Shown here piece by piece: positions 11,957 through 22,649 of a stretch of DNA of 64,000 nucleotides. Numbering within the stretch: position 1 is the stretch's first letter; every line of letters begins with the position of its first letter. The position numbers and the translations under genes are program-made. The notes under the pieces were generated by a model, which was not told the origin of the DNA, searched no databases, and saw only the letters and a program-made list of their open reading frames with translations. Origin of the DNA: Protonemura montana. Lineage: Eukaryota > Arthropoda > Insecta > Plecoptera > Nemouridae. The stretch covers positions 12,190,350 through 12,254,349 of the forward strand of contig OX387611.1 in NCBI GenBank assembly GCA_947568835.1. The letters run 5' to 3'.

Positions 11957-13001
11957 CCGAACAGTTTGGCGTGTTGGAAACACCGGTCCTTGTGAGATCA
12001 CCGAAGTTAAGTAACACTGCGCTGGGTCAGGAATTGGATGGGTGACCATCATACACATGACCAGTTCTGTTCGGGAGAGAGGTTGGAGGGATGAAAGTTA
12101 AGCAACACTGCGCTGGGTCAGGTATTGGATGGGTGACCATCATACACACGACCAGTTCTGTTCGGGAGAGAGGTTGGAGGGATGAAAGTTAAGCAACACT
12201 GCGCTGGGTCAGGAATTGGATGGATGACCATCACACACATGACCAGTTCTGTTCGGGAGAGAGGTTGGAGGGATGAAAGTTAAGCAACACTGTGCTGGGT
12301 CAGATATAGGATGGGTGACCATCATACACATGACCAGTTCTGTTCGGGAGAGAGGTTGGAGGGATGAAAGTTAAGCAACACTATGCTGGGTCAGATATAG
12401 GATGGGTGACCATCATACACATGACCAGTTCTGTTCGGGAGAGAGGTTGGAGGGATGAAAGTTAAGCAACACTGCGCTGGGTCAGGTATTGGATTGGTGA
12501 CCATCATACACATGACCAGTTCTGTTCGGGAGAGAGGTTGGAGGGATGAAAGTTAAGCAACACTGCGCTGGGTCAGGTATTGGATGGGTGACCATCATAC
12601 ACATGACCAGTTCTGTTTGGGAGAGAGGTTGGAGGGATGAAAGTTAAGCAACACTGAGCTGGGTCAGATATTAGATGGGTGACTATCATGCACATGACCA
12701 GTTCTGTTCGGGAGAGAGGTTGGAGGGATGAAAGTTAGTACAGCAACTTCACTCGCCTTGCTTATCAACCTCTCGACAGCATGGATTTGTGGAGGAAACC
12801 TGTTGTTCGCGTTGTACCGTCCTTCGGAAGGGACGTCAAGCCTGTAATTCCCTTGCTCTTCGACAGGAGCCGGCACCGGGTTTCCTCTTCTGAATGTTAG
12901 GTGCCGTATCATCCTCGTCATCATCCACTTATTCACCGACGCCATTAGACCAGTGCCGCAAGCCCAGATGTCAAAACAGTGCGTCGTTAAACACAACAAA
13001 T
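11957..13001 (+). mobile_element. 5S-rRNA-headed SINE with eight 91-bp units (copy A, near full length)
   Basis: Best copy for describing the family. The head (11957-12003) matches 5S rRNA: cgtgttggaaacaccggtcc followed by gagatcaccgaagttaag. It then enters eight tandem 91-base units starting at 12004, 12095, 12186, 12277, 12368, 12459, 12550 and 12641. Each unit contains aagttaagcaacactg (5S A-box region) and tggatgggtgacc (5S C-box region), plus about 40 bases of non-5S sequence. The tail (from 12732) holds a conserved core, accgtccttcggaagggacg, then aggagccggcaccggg, and ends in gcgtcgttaaacac. A 5S-type head is the mark of SINE3-class elements. The element ends about 270 bases upstream of the putative integrin promoter TATA. 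Confidence 0.85.
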
Positions 13002-13072
13002 CAATATTTTCACCGTAAATTCAAACGAAATTTACCGTGTAATTTGCTCCCGCTGTTCGTTGCCGTTGTTTC

Positions 13073-13676
13073 CATCCAATCACCATGGTAACGGCCTAGC
13101 CAGCCTTGTAAGGCAGCAAGTCAGCGCCCTACGTCACGCACGGCGGGGTGGAGTGGGGAGAGCGATGGAGGGGCGGTGGAGGGGTCTAGTTCAAACTGGC
13201 AGTTCACTTCTAACCGTCGTAGAGTGAAGTCGTCGGTTGCTCCCGCCATAACACGTGCTCCACCACTTGTCATTTATAAGGGAGGGCCGCGTTACTTTCG
13301 GATAAAGTAAACGTGTGCTTCATTTTTTTCAGTCTGTGTTTGTGCTTTGTTTTTGGTGAAATGTGAAAATTGTGTCCCTTTTTTGTTTAAGTGAAGAAAA
13401 ATTTTGTGTAAAAATTAGGCTTTTTGCGATTTTTTGAAGTGAAAATTGATGTGAAAATCAAGTAATTCGAAAATAATTGATAAGCAGTCATCAAAATCAT
13501 CAAAATCATCAAAACTATCAAATTATTTCGTAAATTTTAAAAAATTTTCAAAAAAATCTTAAATTTTTTTTTAAAGTGCTTTGCTATTGCCCATATAAAA
13601 CTAGATCACCCTCGCCATAATGTCTCACCTCTCGAGTGAATCGTGATCGCCAGTGTACAGTTACAGTGAGCCTATA
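13073..13676 (+). promoter_or_regulatory. Putative promoter and 5' leader of the integrin alpha gene
   Basis: Upstream of the signal-peptide ATG there is a CCAAT motif (about 13076), a GC-rich block (13125-13200), a TATA-like tttataag at 13273-13280, and an arthropod initiator match TCAGTC at 13329-13334. The TATA and initiator are about 58 bases apart, more than the usual 30, so they may belong to different starts. The leader is T/A-rich and holds short upstream ATGs, including a complete eight-codon uORF at 13620-13646 that ends 30 bases before the main ATG. The promoter is inferred from position; the motifs are seen. Confidence 0.45.
13620..13646 (+). CDS. Upstream ORF, eight codons, in integrin 5' leader
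   Basis: ATG at 13620 reads MSHLSSES then TGA, closing 30 bases before the integrin start. It could lower translation of the main frame by taking up scanning ribosomes. Whether it lies in the transcript depends on the unmapped start site. Confidence 0.3.
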   Translation: MSHLSSES

Positions 13677-13840
13677 ATGCCTTGTTTAACGACGCATTGG
13701 CTGGCCGTGTTGGCTGCGCTATGCGTGGCTTGTTCGACGGCGTACAACGTGGACTTGGATACCTTCGTTAAACACCGAGGGACGCCACGGTCAATGTTCG
13801 GATTTACAGTCGCCCAATACAAGCACAGGAACCAAAATTG
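13677..13840 (+). CDS. Integrin alpha chain (PS2-like), exon 1: signal peptide and start of beta-propeller
   Basis: ATG at 13677 starts MPCLTTHWLAVLAALCVACS, a hydrophobic signal peptide with a likely cut after S-T-A before Tyr23. The mature chain begins YNVDLDTF, followed by SMFGFTVAQYK, the classic integrin alpha N-terminus and first FG-GAP blade. Integrin alpha chains pair with a beta chain at the cell surface to bind extracellular matrix. The exon ends at 13840 before GTAAGA in phase 2 (TG carried over, completed to Trp by exon 2). An upstream in-frame GTG (13653) is not needed, since the signal peptide begins at the ATG. The PS2-type assignment rests on remembered family features of this blade and of exons 2 and 3. 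Confidence 0.85.
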
Positions 13841-14129
13841 GTAAGACCATATCTGGGATATTTTTTGAAATAACTAATTTACTAAATATCTAGAAAATAC
13901 TCGCTTTATAGGTAGCTTATAAGTAGAATATTTTAAGGGAAAAAACACAAATTAGCTCAAAACCTTGAAGCATTGTTAACTCAAACGGGTTGTGAGCAAG
14001 AACGCCGTGGTTTCGACCGTTTGATTTTTCTTATGGTCACCCATCCAGTTGCCGACCCAAGGAATTTTTGCTTAACTTCATGGCTATTATGAAGTGGTCT
14101 GTACCTTAGAACAATACGACTTGGAATCA
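13841..14129. other. Start of intron 1 with an inverted 5S-like fragment
   Basis: Intron sequence after the exon 1 donor. About 14033-14083 read on the minus strand resembles a 5S-type head (gcttaac and ggtcacccatcc, separated as in 5S rRNA). This marks an old 5S-derived SINE, different from the 91-bp family. Confidence 0.45.
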
Positions 14130-15586
14130 AAATTGGTGCTGTTGGACAGGAGCAGCCAACACAGTGCGTCAAAGTGACAAGGCTAAGTGGTGGCCGGTCC
14201 TTGGTGCTGTTGGACAGGAGCAGCCAACACAGTGTGTCAAAGTGACAAGGCTAAGCGGTGGCCGGTCCTTGGTGCTGTTGGACAGGAGCAGCCAACACAG
14301 TGTGTCAAAGTGACAAGGCTAAGCGGTGGCCGGTCCTTGGTGCTGTTGGACAGGAGCAGCCAACACAGTGTGTCAAAGTGACAAGGCTAAGCGGTGGCCG
14401 GTCCTTGGTGCTGTTGGACAGGAGCAGCCAACACAGTGTGTCAAAGTGACAAGGCTAAGCGGTGGCCGGTCCTTGGTGCTGTTGGACAGGAGCAGCCAAC
14501 ACAGTGTGTCAAAGTGACAAGGCTAAGCGGTGGCCGGTCCTTGGTGCTGTTGGACAGGAGCAGCCAATACAGTGTGTCAAAGTGACAAGGCTAAGCGGTG
14601 GCTGGTCCTTGGTGCTGTTGGACAGGAGCAGCCAACACAGTGTGTCAAAGTGACAAGGCTAAGCGGTGGCCGGTCCTTGGTGCTGTTGGACAGGAGCAGC
14701 CAACACAGTGTGTCAAAGTGACAAGGCTAAGCGGTGGCCGGTCCTTGGTGCTGTTGGACAGGAGCAGCCAATACAGTGTGTCAAAGTGACAAGGCTAAGC
14801 GGTGGCTGGTCCTTGGTGCTGTTGGACAGGAGCAGCCAACACAGTGTGTCAAAGGGACAAGGCCAAGCGGTGACCGGTCCTTGGTGCTGTTGGACAGGAG
14901 CAGCCAACACAGTGTGTCAAAGTGACAAGGCTAAGCGGTGGCCGGTCCTTGGTGCTGTTGGATAGGAGCAGCCAACACAGTGTGTCAAAGTGACAAGGCT
15001 AAGCGGTGGCCGGTCCTTGGTGCTGTTGGACAGGAGCAGCCAACACAGTGTGTCAAAGGGACAAGGCTAAGCGGTGGCCGGTCCTTGGTGCTGTTGGACA
15101 GGAGCAGCCAACACAGTGTGTCAAAGTGACAAGGCTAAGCGGTGGTCGGTCCTTGGTGCTGTTGGACAGGAGCAGCCAACACAGTGTGTCAAAGTGACAA
15201 GGCTAAGCGGTGGCCGGTCCTTGGTGCTGTTGGACAGGAGCAGTCAACACAGTGTGTCAAAGTGACAAGGCTAAGCGGTGACCGGTCCTTGGTGCTGTTG
15301 GACAGGAGCAGCCAACACAGTGTGTCAAAGTGACAAGGCTAAGCGGTGGCCAGTCCTTGGTGCTGTTGGACAGGAGCAGCCAACACAGTGTGTCAAAGTG
15401 ACAAGGCTAAGCGGTGGCCGGTCCTTGGTGCTGTTGGACAGGAGCAGCCAACACAGTGTGTCAAAGTGACAAGGCTAAGCGGTGGCCGGTCCTTGGTGCT
15501 GTTGGACAGGAGCAGCCAACACAATGTGTCAAAGTGACAAGGCTAAGCGGTGGCCGGTCCTTGGTGCTGTTGCACAGGAGCAGGCT
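14130..15586 (+). repeat. 68-bp minisatellite, locus 1, about 21 copies
   Basis: The unit starts ggtccttggtgctgttggac and continues aggagcagccaacacagtgt to caaggctaagcggtggcc, 68 bases. Units are nearly identical, with scattered C/T and A/G changes. At the end the array runs straight into aggctgcgtgccagcaccgg (about 15590-15612), which matches the tail of the 5S SINE family (ggctacgtgccggcaccggg). The array therefore sits exactly where the SINE tail should continue. Short frames of about 63 codons recur because the unit has one stop per three registers. Confidence 0.95.
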
Positions 15587-15612
15587 GCGTGCCAGCACCG
15601 GGTTCACCCTCA

Positions 15613-16797
15613 TCTCCCTGCAAGCGCAGACTAGCTTCACAACAAGCCTATCATAATAGACCATTGATCCAAAAATCAAAATAGCTCCAGCTCATCGATC
15701 GCAAAATACTGTAAACCGAACCCAAATCTTGGCTTGGTGACTTAACACAAGTACCACGTGATCGCCACGGAAGTCGACGTCATTAGAGCGTCGTTCTGAG
15801 CCAAGAGTGATTCAGACGGCGACGGCGACGAGGCCGACGTCTAAATCTGTAGCGTCGGCGTCGGCGTCGGTGTGGACTGGTCCGCCTCCACCGGGTTTAT
15901 CCCATCATCTCGAATAGTGGTTCGCAGTCGATACGCACCACGTTTAGATGCATGGGAGATGATTCTGTGAGAGACAGACGCTTGGAAGGGTTCGCGTTGT
16001 CAGGAAATGATCATGACTATTTGAATATTCGTCTCAGGCTTGTTTTATCACTAGTATCCATGCTTTTCATATCAACTTCGCTTAAAATTCGAAGCTACAA
16101 CATTTTAGGCAGCGTTTTTTAAGTTTCTGGTGAAAAAAACCTTTTATTTTTTATTTTTGTTGAGTATCTCTATGGAATTTTTCCGATATTAGCTGTAAAA
16201 TCTTTCACATCATCTTAAAAACTCGACAAATTACATCTCATGCATTTGTGAACGTTGCAATGAACTAGTTCTTATGAAGTTGTGTTAATTTGCGCATCTT
16301 TTTTCTGTTTTCATCTCTGAATGTTCAGATTATCATCGAAACTGGGCTGAAATATTTGAAAATTTTACACATTTGCGAAAAGACAGACACGGTTAATGAA
16401 TTTATCGACAAAATGAACCTTTCCGCTAATAATAATTGTAGGTTAGCTTCAAAAGTAGAGTGAAGCAAAAATCATACTCTGGTTTTATTATTTAACATAC
16501 TTTTTATACCATTTAAACATTAAGGAAAATGTATCTACTTATAAGAAAAACACTCCTGAGCGCTCAGACTACAAAAGTTAGACAACTTTTGGTCTCAGCC
16601 CCACAAAGCCTTGCACAAAGACCAGCTAATTCACGCGTTACGCCTCAATAAGTTTCATCAATCATAAACTATTAGAGGATGTTGGCTAGCCTTGTAAACG
16701 AACACTTCCTCCGCCATCAATCCTAAGACAAATTCTCTTCCTTTCATTATCAATAAATCATTAATTAACTGCCGTTCTCTGGCATATCAATCCAAAG
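15613..16797. other. Intron 1 sequence with GC-rich triplet-like tracts
   Basis: Mostly AT-rich DNA without a gene. At 15815-15876 two six-base tracts, gacggc repeated and then cgtcgg repeated, lie in near-inverted arrangement. A similar tract, accgacgccgacgccgacg, lies at 63430, so this is part of a dispersed repeat. Confidence 0.5.
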
Positions 16798-17228
16798 ACT
16801 CTGTGCTGGACATTCCGTGACAGGGTGCTTGTTTCGCTCCACGCAAAGGAGCGGACACTCGCCGTCGCCTCTGTGCTGGACATTCCGTGACAGGCCGCTT
16901 GTTTCGCTCCACGCAAAGGAGCAGACACTCGCCGTTGCCTCTGTGCTGGACATTCCGTGACAGGGTGCTTGTTTCGCTCCACGCAAAGGAGCGAACACTC
17001 GCCGTCGCCTCTGTGCTGGACATTCCGTGACAGGGCGCTTGTTTCGCTCCACGCAAAGGAGCGGACACTCGCCGTCGCCTCTGTGCTGGACATTCCGTGA
17101 CAGGGCGCTTGTTTCGCTCCACGCAAAGGAGCGGACACTCGCCGTCGCCTCTGTGCTGGACATTCCGTGACAGGGTGCTTGTTTCGCTCCACGCAAAGGA
17201 GCGGACACTCGCCGTCGCCTCTGTGCTG
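16798..17228 (-). repeat. 70-bp type A minisatellite, locus 1, about 6 copies
   Basis: On the plus strand the unit reads ctgtgctggacattccgtga ... gcaaaggagcggacactcgc, 70 bases. It contains a 6-base inverted repeat (cgctcc, 7-base gap, ggagcg) able to form a hairpin. Loci 53029-53646 and 57400-58452 carry the reverse orientation, and 61136-61613 the same orientation as here. Open frames of 147-165 codons on the minus strand are repeat shadows. Confidence 0.95.
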
Positions 17229-17631
17229 TACTGCAACTTTGCAGTTTTTTAGTATCAAGTTTATGAAGTATCTAAATAATCATTAATCAAAAAGGTTATT
17301 CAAGTGTATGTCACGTTATTCGACGCATAATTTATAAAACTGGACTCATAGGGGCTGATTTTGGGGTTGTTTGATCCTATAAATGTCCGAATGACATGAC
17401 ATCCCTTTCACTAAGGGGTAGTAATTGATGGTAGAGCTAGCAGATGGCATCGAACAGGCGACCTTCCTGTCTGTCAACCCACGGATTATTGACTCTCTCT
17501 CATCGCAGCGCTGGATGTTGTGCAATTCAAGTCACTCTTACTTGCTAGAGTCTGTCGGCTGTACCCGATGCCGTTGTTAACTTTAGTAGAGATTGAAAGA
17601 ATGCACTGTTTAATTCAGAAGCTACAGATGG
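17229..17631. other. Intron 1 spacer between two arrays
   Basis: No coding signal or recognisable element seen in these 400 bases. Confidence 0.4.
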
Positions 17632-18530
17632 TGCTACCAAACGTTGAATCTACCATTGAACCTCCTATGTTAGGCCATGATATACCCGTGGTAACATAAG
17701 ATAGCAGAATTGAGAAGCTCTATCAGGCGATCTCAGCATCTCCATGACTGCCAAACGTTGAATCTACCATTGAACCTCCTATGCTAGGCCATGATATACC
17801 CGTGGTAACATAAGATAGCAGAATTGAGAAGCTCTGTCAGGCGATCTCAGCATCTCCATGGCTACCAAACGTTGAATCTACCATTGAACCTCCTATGCTA
17901 GGCCATGATATACCCGTGGTAACATAAGATAGCAGAATTGAGAAGCTCTGTCAGGCGATCTCAGCATCTCCATGGCTACCAAACGTTGAATCTACCATTG
18001 AACCTCCTATGCTAGGCCATGATATACCCGTGGTAACATAAGATAGCAGAATTGAGAAGCTCTGTCAGGCGATCTCAGCATCTCCATGGCTACCAAACGT
18101 TGAATCTACCATTGAACCTCCTATGCTAGGCCATGATATACCCGTGGTAACATAAGATAGCAGAATTAAGAAGCTCTGTCAGGCGATCTCAGCATCTCCA
18201 TGGCTACCAAACGTTGAATCTACCATTGAACCTCCTATGCTAGGCCATGATATACCCGTGGTAACATAAGATAGCAGAATTAAGAAGCTCTGTCAGGCGA
18301 TCTCAGCATCTCCATGGCTACCAAACGTTGAATCTACCATTGAACCTCCTATGCTAGGCCATGATATACCCGTGGTAACATAAGATAGCAGAATTAAGAA
18401 GTTCTGTCAGGCGATCTCAGCATCTCCATGGCTACCAAACGTTGAATCTACCATTGAACCTCCTATGCTAGACTATGATACACCCGTGGTAACATAAGAT
18501 AGCAGAATTGAGAAGCTCTGTCAAGCGATC
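17632..18530 (+). repeat. 114-bp minisatellite, about 8 copies
   Basis: The unit starts gctaccaaacgttgaatcta and ends ctcagcatctccatg, 114 bases, with nearly identical copies. The last copy breaks off at gtcaagcgatc and continues without spacer into the 68-bp array. The same unit reappears inverted at 63586-64000 and runs off the window there. Confidence 0.95.
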
Positions 18531-19595
18531 TTTGGTGCTGTTGGACAGGAGCAGCCAACACAGTGTGTCAAAGTGACAAGACTAAGCGGTGACCGGTCCT
18601 TGGTGCTGTTGGACAGGAGCAGCCAACACAGTGTGTCAAAGTGACAAGACTAAGCGGTGGCCGGTCCTTGGTGCTGTTGGACAGGAGCAGCCAACACAGT
18701 GTGTCAAAGTGACAAGACTAAGCGGTGGCCGGTCCTTGGTGCTGTTGGACAGGAGCAGCCAACACAGTGTGTCAAAGTGACAAGGCTAAGCGGTGACCGG
18801 TCCTTGGTGCTGTTGGACAGGAGCAGCCAACACAGTGTGTCTAAGGGACAAGGCTAAGCGGTGGCCGGTCCTTGGTGCTGTTGGACAGGAGCAGCCAACA
18901 CAGTGTGTCAAAGGGACAAGGCTAAGCGGTGGTCGGTCCTTGGTGCTGTTGGACAGGAGCAGCCAACACAGTGTGTCAAAGTGACAAGGCTAAGCGGTGA
19001 CCGGTCCTTGGTGCTGTTGGACAGGAGCAGCCAACACAGTGTGTCAAAGTGACAAGGCTAAGCGGTGGCCAGTCCTTGGTGCTGTTGGACAGGAGCAGCC
19101 AACACAGTGTGTCTAAGGGACAAGGCTAAGCGGTGGCCGGTCCTTGGTGCTGTTGGACAGGAGCAGCCAACACAGTGTGTCAAAGTGACAAGGCTAAGCG
19201 GTGGTCGGTCCTTGGTGCTGTTGGACAGGAGCAGCCAACACAGTGTGTCAAAGGGACAAGGCTAAGCGGTGGCCGGTCCTTGGTGCTGTTGGACAGGAGC
19301 AGCCAACACAGTGTATCAAAGTGACAAGGCTCAAGCGGTAGCTGGTCCTTGGTGCTGTTGGACAGGAGCAGCCAACACAGTGTGTCAAAGTGACAAGGCT
19401 AAGCGGTGGTCGGTCCTTGGTGCTGTTGGACAGGAGCAGCCAACACAGTGTGTCAAAGGGACAAGGCTAAGCGGTGGCCGGTCCTTGGTGCTGTTGGACA
19501 GGAGCAGCCAACACAGTGTGTCAAAGTGACAAGGCTAAGCGGTGGCCGGTCCTTGGTGCTGTTGGACAGGAGCAGCAAACACAGTGTGTTAAAGG
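18531..19595 (+). repeat. 68-bp minisatellite, locus 2, about 16 copies
   Basis: Same unit and orientation as 14130-15586, with its own shared variants (gtgtctaaggg, gtggtcggtcc). It starts inside a unit directly at the break of the 114-bp array, and decays at its 3' end into single-copy sequence after gtgtgttaaaggg. Confidence 0.95.
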
Positions 19596-20461
19596 GTTTG
19601 TTAAACATTCCCTGGTGTTTGTTACAGTGGACCTGCTGTATGACCTTCCTATGGTTATGCGAGTTCTAGAGTGTGGTATCGCTAGCCTACTAGCTAGCCT
19701 ACTGGCCTAAAAACAAGTGCTGGGAGTTTTATGATTCAAACGTCAAAGAAATATCAGTAGGCTGCGGTTGTTTTGTCTCGTTGGTTTTCTGACATTTAAT
19801 ACTGTTCGTTATGAGACCGGTTAGGTAGAAACATCATATGTCCTTTATTTGGAGCGATTCTTTGCAAGTTTCAAGGTGTCTATGTCTTTTGAAAATTTGC
19901 CTTTTGGTTTTGATTGAAATTGAAGACTTATCTGGGATATCAGATCTGGAGTTGAGAGATCATTATTCAGAAAAAGGTATTACGCTGGGGCAGCCTGTCG
20001 AATACTCCATTACTGTTGGTGCACAAAGGGGACCACCGGCTTAACGTCCCTTCCAAAGGACGTTGCAACGGGAACAACAGGATTCCTCTACAAATCAACT
20101 CAAAACGAAACTTAACAAAACAAAACCAAGAGATTGTAAACGAAAACGAGATCACCCCTTTTCTTTTATCTTTATTTTCAATTCTTTATTTTATTTAGTT
20201 CTCATGCTCTGTTTCTTAAAGTGGTAACTGTAATATCTCTTCCCCTGCCAGAGGGGGGCAAGTGTTCCATGAGATGATTCAAGGAGGGAGGGGGGGACGC
20301 CATCTTGGCACAACCGACAATTTTACGCCATGCACAATCGGGGTTACTTATTGTGTAACAAATCTGCACTTCCAGTGGCGCTACCTGGTAATTGCTAACA
20401 GAAACATTCCCTCAAAATGGGATAAGTTTTTTTTTTCAATATCTTCTTTCGGATGATGTTG
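19596..20461. other. Intron 1 spacer with a SINE tail fragment
   Basis: No gene. At about 20028-20100, minus orientation, lies a piece of the SINE tail (gcttaacgtcccttccaaag and aacaacaggattcctc). The rest shows no recognisable feature; gctagcctacta is repeated twice near 19680-19700. Confidence 0.45.
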
Positions 20462-21046
20462 AGAATGATGCTGAACCTAACCTAGTCTAGAAGGAAGGTG
20501 GGGAAACCCGGTGACAGATCGTGGCTTACCCGTAAGGTCCCTTCTGAAGGACGGTACAACGCGTACAACAGGATTCCTCCACAAATCCTTGCTGTCGAGA
20601 GGTTGATAAGCAAGGCGAGTGAAGTTGCTGTACTAACTTTCATCCCTCCAACCTCTCTCCCGAACAGAACTGGTCATGTGTATGATGGTCACCCATCCAA
20701 TACCTGACCCAGCGCAGTGTTGCCTAACTTTCATCCCTCCGACCTCTCTCCCGAACAGAACTGGTCATGTGTATGATGGTCACCCATCCAATACCTGACC
20801 CAGCGCAGTGTTGCTTAACTTTCATCCCTCCAACCTCTCTCCCGAACAGAACTGGTCATGTGTATGATGGTCACCCATCGAATACCTGTTCCAGCGCAGT
20901 GTTGCTTAACTTTCATCCCTCCAACCTCTCTCCCGAACAGAACTGGTCATGTGTATGATGGTCACTCATCCAATACCTGACTCAGCGCAATGTTACTTAA
21001 CTTCGGTGATCTCACGAGACCCGGTGTTTCCAACACGGCAAACCAA
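20462..21046 (-). mobile_element. 5S-headed SINE with four 91-bp units (copy B)
   Basis: Inverted copy. The tail core is cccttctgaaggacggtaca near 20540. Four 91-base units follow, and the 5S head (cggtgatctcacgagacc, ggtgtttccaacacgg) is at the high-coordinate end. The extreme 3' tail is degraded. Confidence 0.85.
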
Positions 21047-21513
21047 CCTCTCTACTGCAATAACTGTATAAGAGTTAATCTTCAAGCAAGACCGCCACTG
21101 CGTACCTATACCCCCCTCCCATTGTCCCTCATATCCCACTGGTTAAAATAACATGTGCCAACCCTAACCTAACACAAGGCATGTGTTTTATTTCTAAGCC
21201 ACTGAAGCGTGAAGGGAGCCTGAACCCTGCCAAGGACAAAAACATGTTATTTTCTGCTATCTCATCCGACCGCAACTAATTCGGGACATAAGGGTGGTCG
21301 CACTTTTTGTAGCTGAACTCATATCTCATTGACATCTCTTTTTTAGGGATTATTTTACAGTTGGCTGAATATTGTTAGAATTGGTAACATCACATGGGGG
21401 TTTTAAATTGATTTTATTCAGCGTTATATTCATTTGTTGGCTGTAAATAGTAAAAAAAAAAAAACGATTCGTTTTACTATTGAGTTTATAGGTTTAGTAA
21501 GAATAACGTTAAA
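21047..21513. other. Intron 1 spacer leading into a modular element
   Basis: Single-copy DNA. The last 40 bases (tttataggtttagtaagaat, aacgttaaac) resemble one 53-bp unit of the array at 47271-47729 and directly precede the 60-bp array. They probably form the first module of the same element. Confidence 0.45.
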
Positions 21514-22119
21514 CTTGCTGCTGAGCAATCGAGGCTGGCAACACGTGGTAACGGTAGGTGCCACCTGATGGCGCTTGCTGCTGAGCAAACGAGGCCGGCA
21601 ACACGTGGTAACGTTAGGTGCCACCCGATGGCGCTTGCTGCTGAGCAATCGAGGCTGGCAACACGTGGTAACGGTAGGTGCCACCTGATGGCGCTTGCTG
21701 CTGAGCAATCGAGGCTGGCAACACGTGGTAACGGTAGGTGCCACCTGATGGCGCTTGCTGCTGAGCAAACGAGGCTGGCAACACGTGGTAACGGTAGGTG
21801 CCACCCGATGGCGCTTGCTGCTGAGCAAACGAGGCTGGCAACACGTGGTAACGGTAGGTGCCACACGATGGCGCTTGCTGCTGAGCAAACGAGGCCGGCA
21901 ACACGTGGTAACGGTAGGTGCCACCGGTGGCGCTTGCTGCTGAGCAAACGAGGCCGGCAACACGTGGTAACGGTAGGTGCCACCCGATGGCGCTTGCTGC
22001 TGAGCAAACGAGGCCGGCAACACGTGGTAACGGTAGGTGCCACCCGATGGCGCTTGCTGCTGAGCAAACGAGGCTGGCAACACGTGGTAACGGTAGGTGC
22101 CACCCGATGGCGCTTGCTG
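21514..22119 (+). repeat. 60-bp minisatellite inside a dispersed element, about 10 copies
   Basis: Unit gcttgctgctgagcaaacga, ggccggcaacacgtggtaac, ggtaggtgccacccgatggc: 60 bases, divisible by three. Several frames on both strands therefore stay open (up to 219 codons), with no sign of a gene. The unit is also present eight times at 31979-32463 (inverted) and once at about 62302-62345 (inverted). Confidence 0.95.
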
Positions 22120-22335
22120 CCGTCCTTTTTAACAAATCTCAACAATTAAATAATTACGACTCAAAATATCTTGATACATGTTTATCAATCGTTGAGGTCA
22201 GCATTAATAAAGATTAATTGAGTGTAAACCAGTCTCAAATGCGAGTAATCTGCGAGAAATAACGAAATTAAACTTCTCAACACACGAAACGACGGTGGCT
22301 CCACCTGGCGCCATCTTACATTTTTGTCATTTGAC
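22120..22335 (+). mobile_element. Conserved flank of the 60-bp-module element, copy 1
   Basis: The flank running from the last 60-bp unit (caaaatatcttgatacatg, ttaataaagattaattgag, ctcaaatgcgag, cacacgaaacgac) to tttgtcatttgactgct matches, in reverse, 31735-31978 and 62105-62301. Three copies with the same order mark a dispersed non-autonomous element. No protein is encoded. Confidence 0.8.
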
Positions 22336-22649
22336 TGCTATTTTTTCGCTTTTTACAGTTTGCTTGTATCTAAAAACACTCTCCATTGCCAAACTGCATT
22401 CTCGTCAGACATTTAAAAACCTAAAATACATCACTTGTTTTTGATTACTCTGTCAAAATTTCAAATGTCACCGGATTGAGCTGTATTTTTTCAACCCCGG
22501 ATCTCTGAGTGCATTGAACCAGAAGCCTGTTGCTGCTGACGTCCATCTTTTTGCTTTATAAAATCTTGCAGCATGTTTTTCATGACGTGTTAGTTGCATG
22601 CAAAGAAATGCAGTCCAACTCCTGCATCGATCCTGCCTACACTTCAATA

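Noticed and set aside
12004..12731. Tandem 5S rRNA genes
   Set aside because: Only the internal part of 5S is present in each 91-base unit; the 5' and 3' paired ends needed for stem I are missing and a SINE tail follows.
14187..15656. Series of 63-codon frames starting MAGPWCCWTGAANT
   Set aside because: The same frame reappears every 68 bases because the unit shifts register. These are shadows of the minisatellite.
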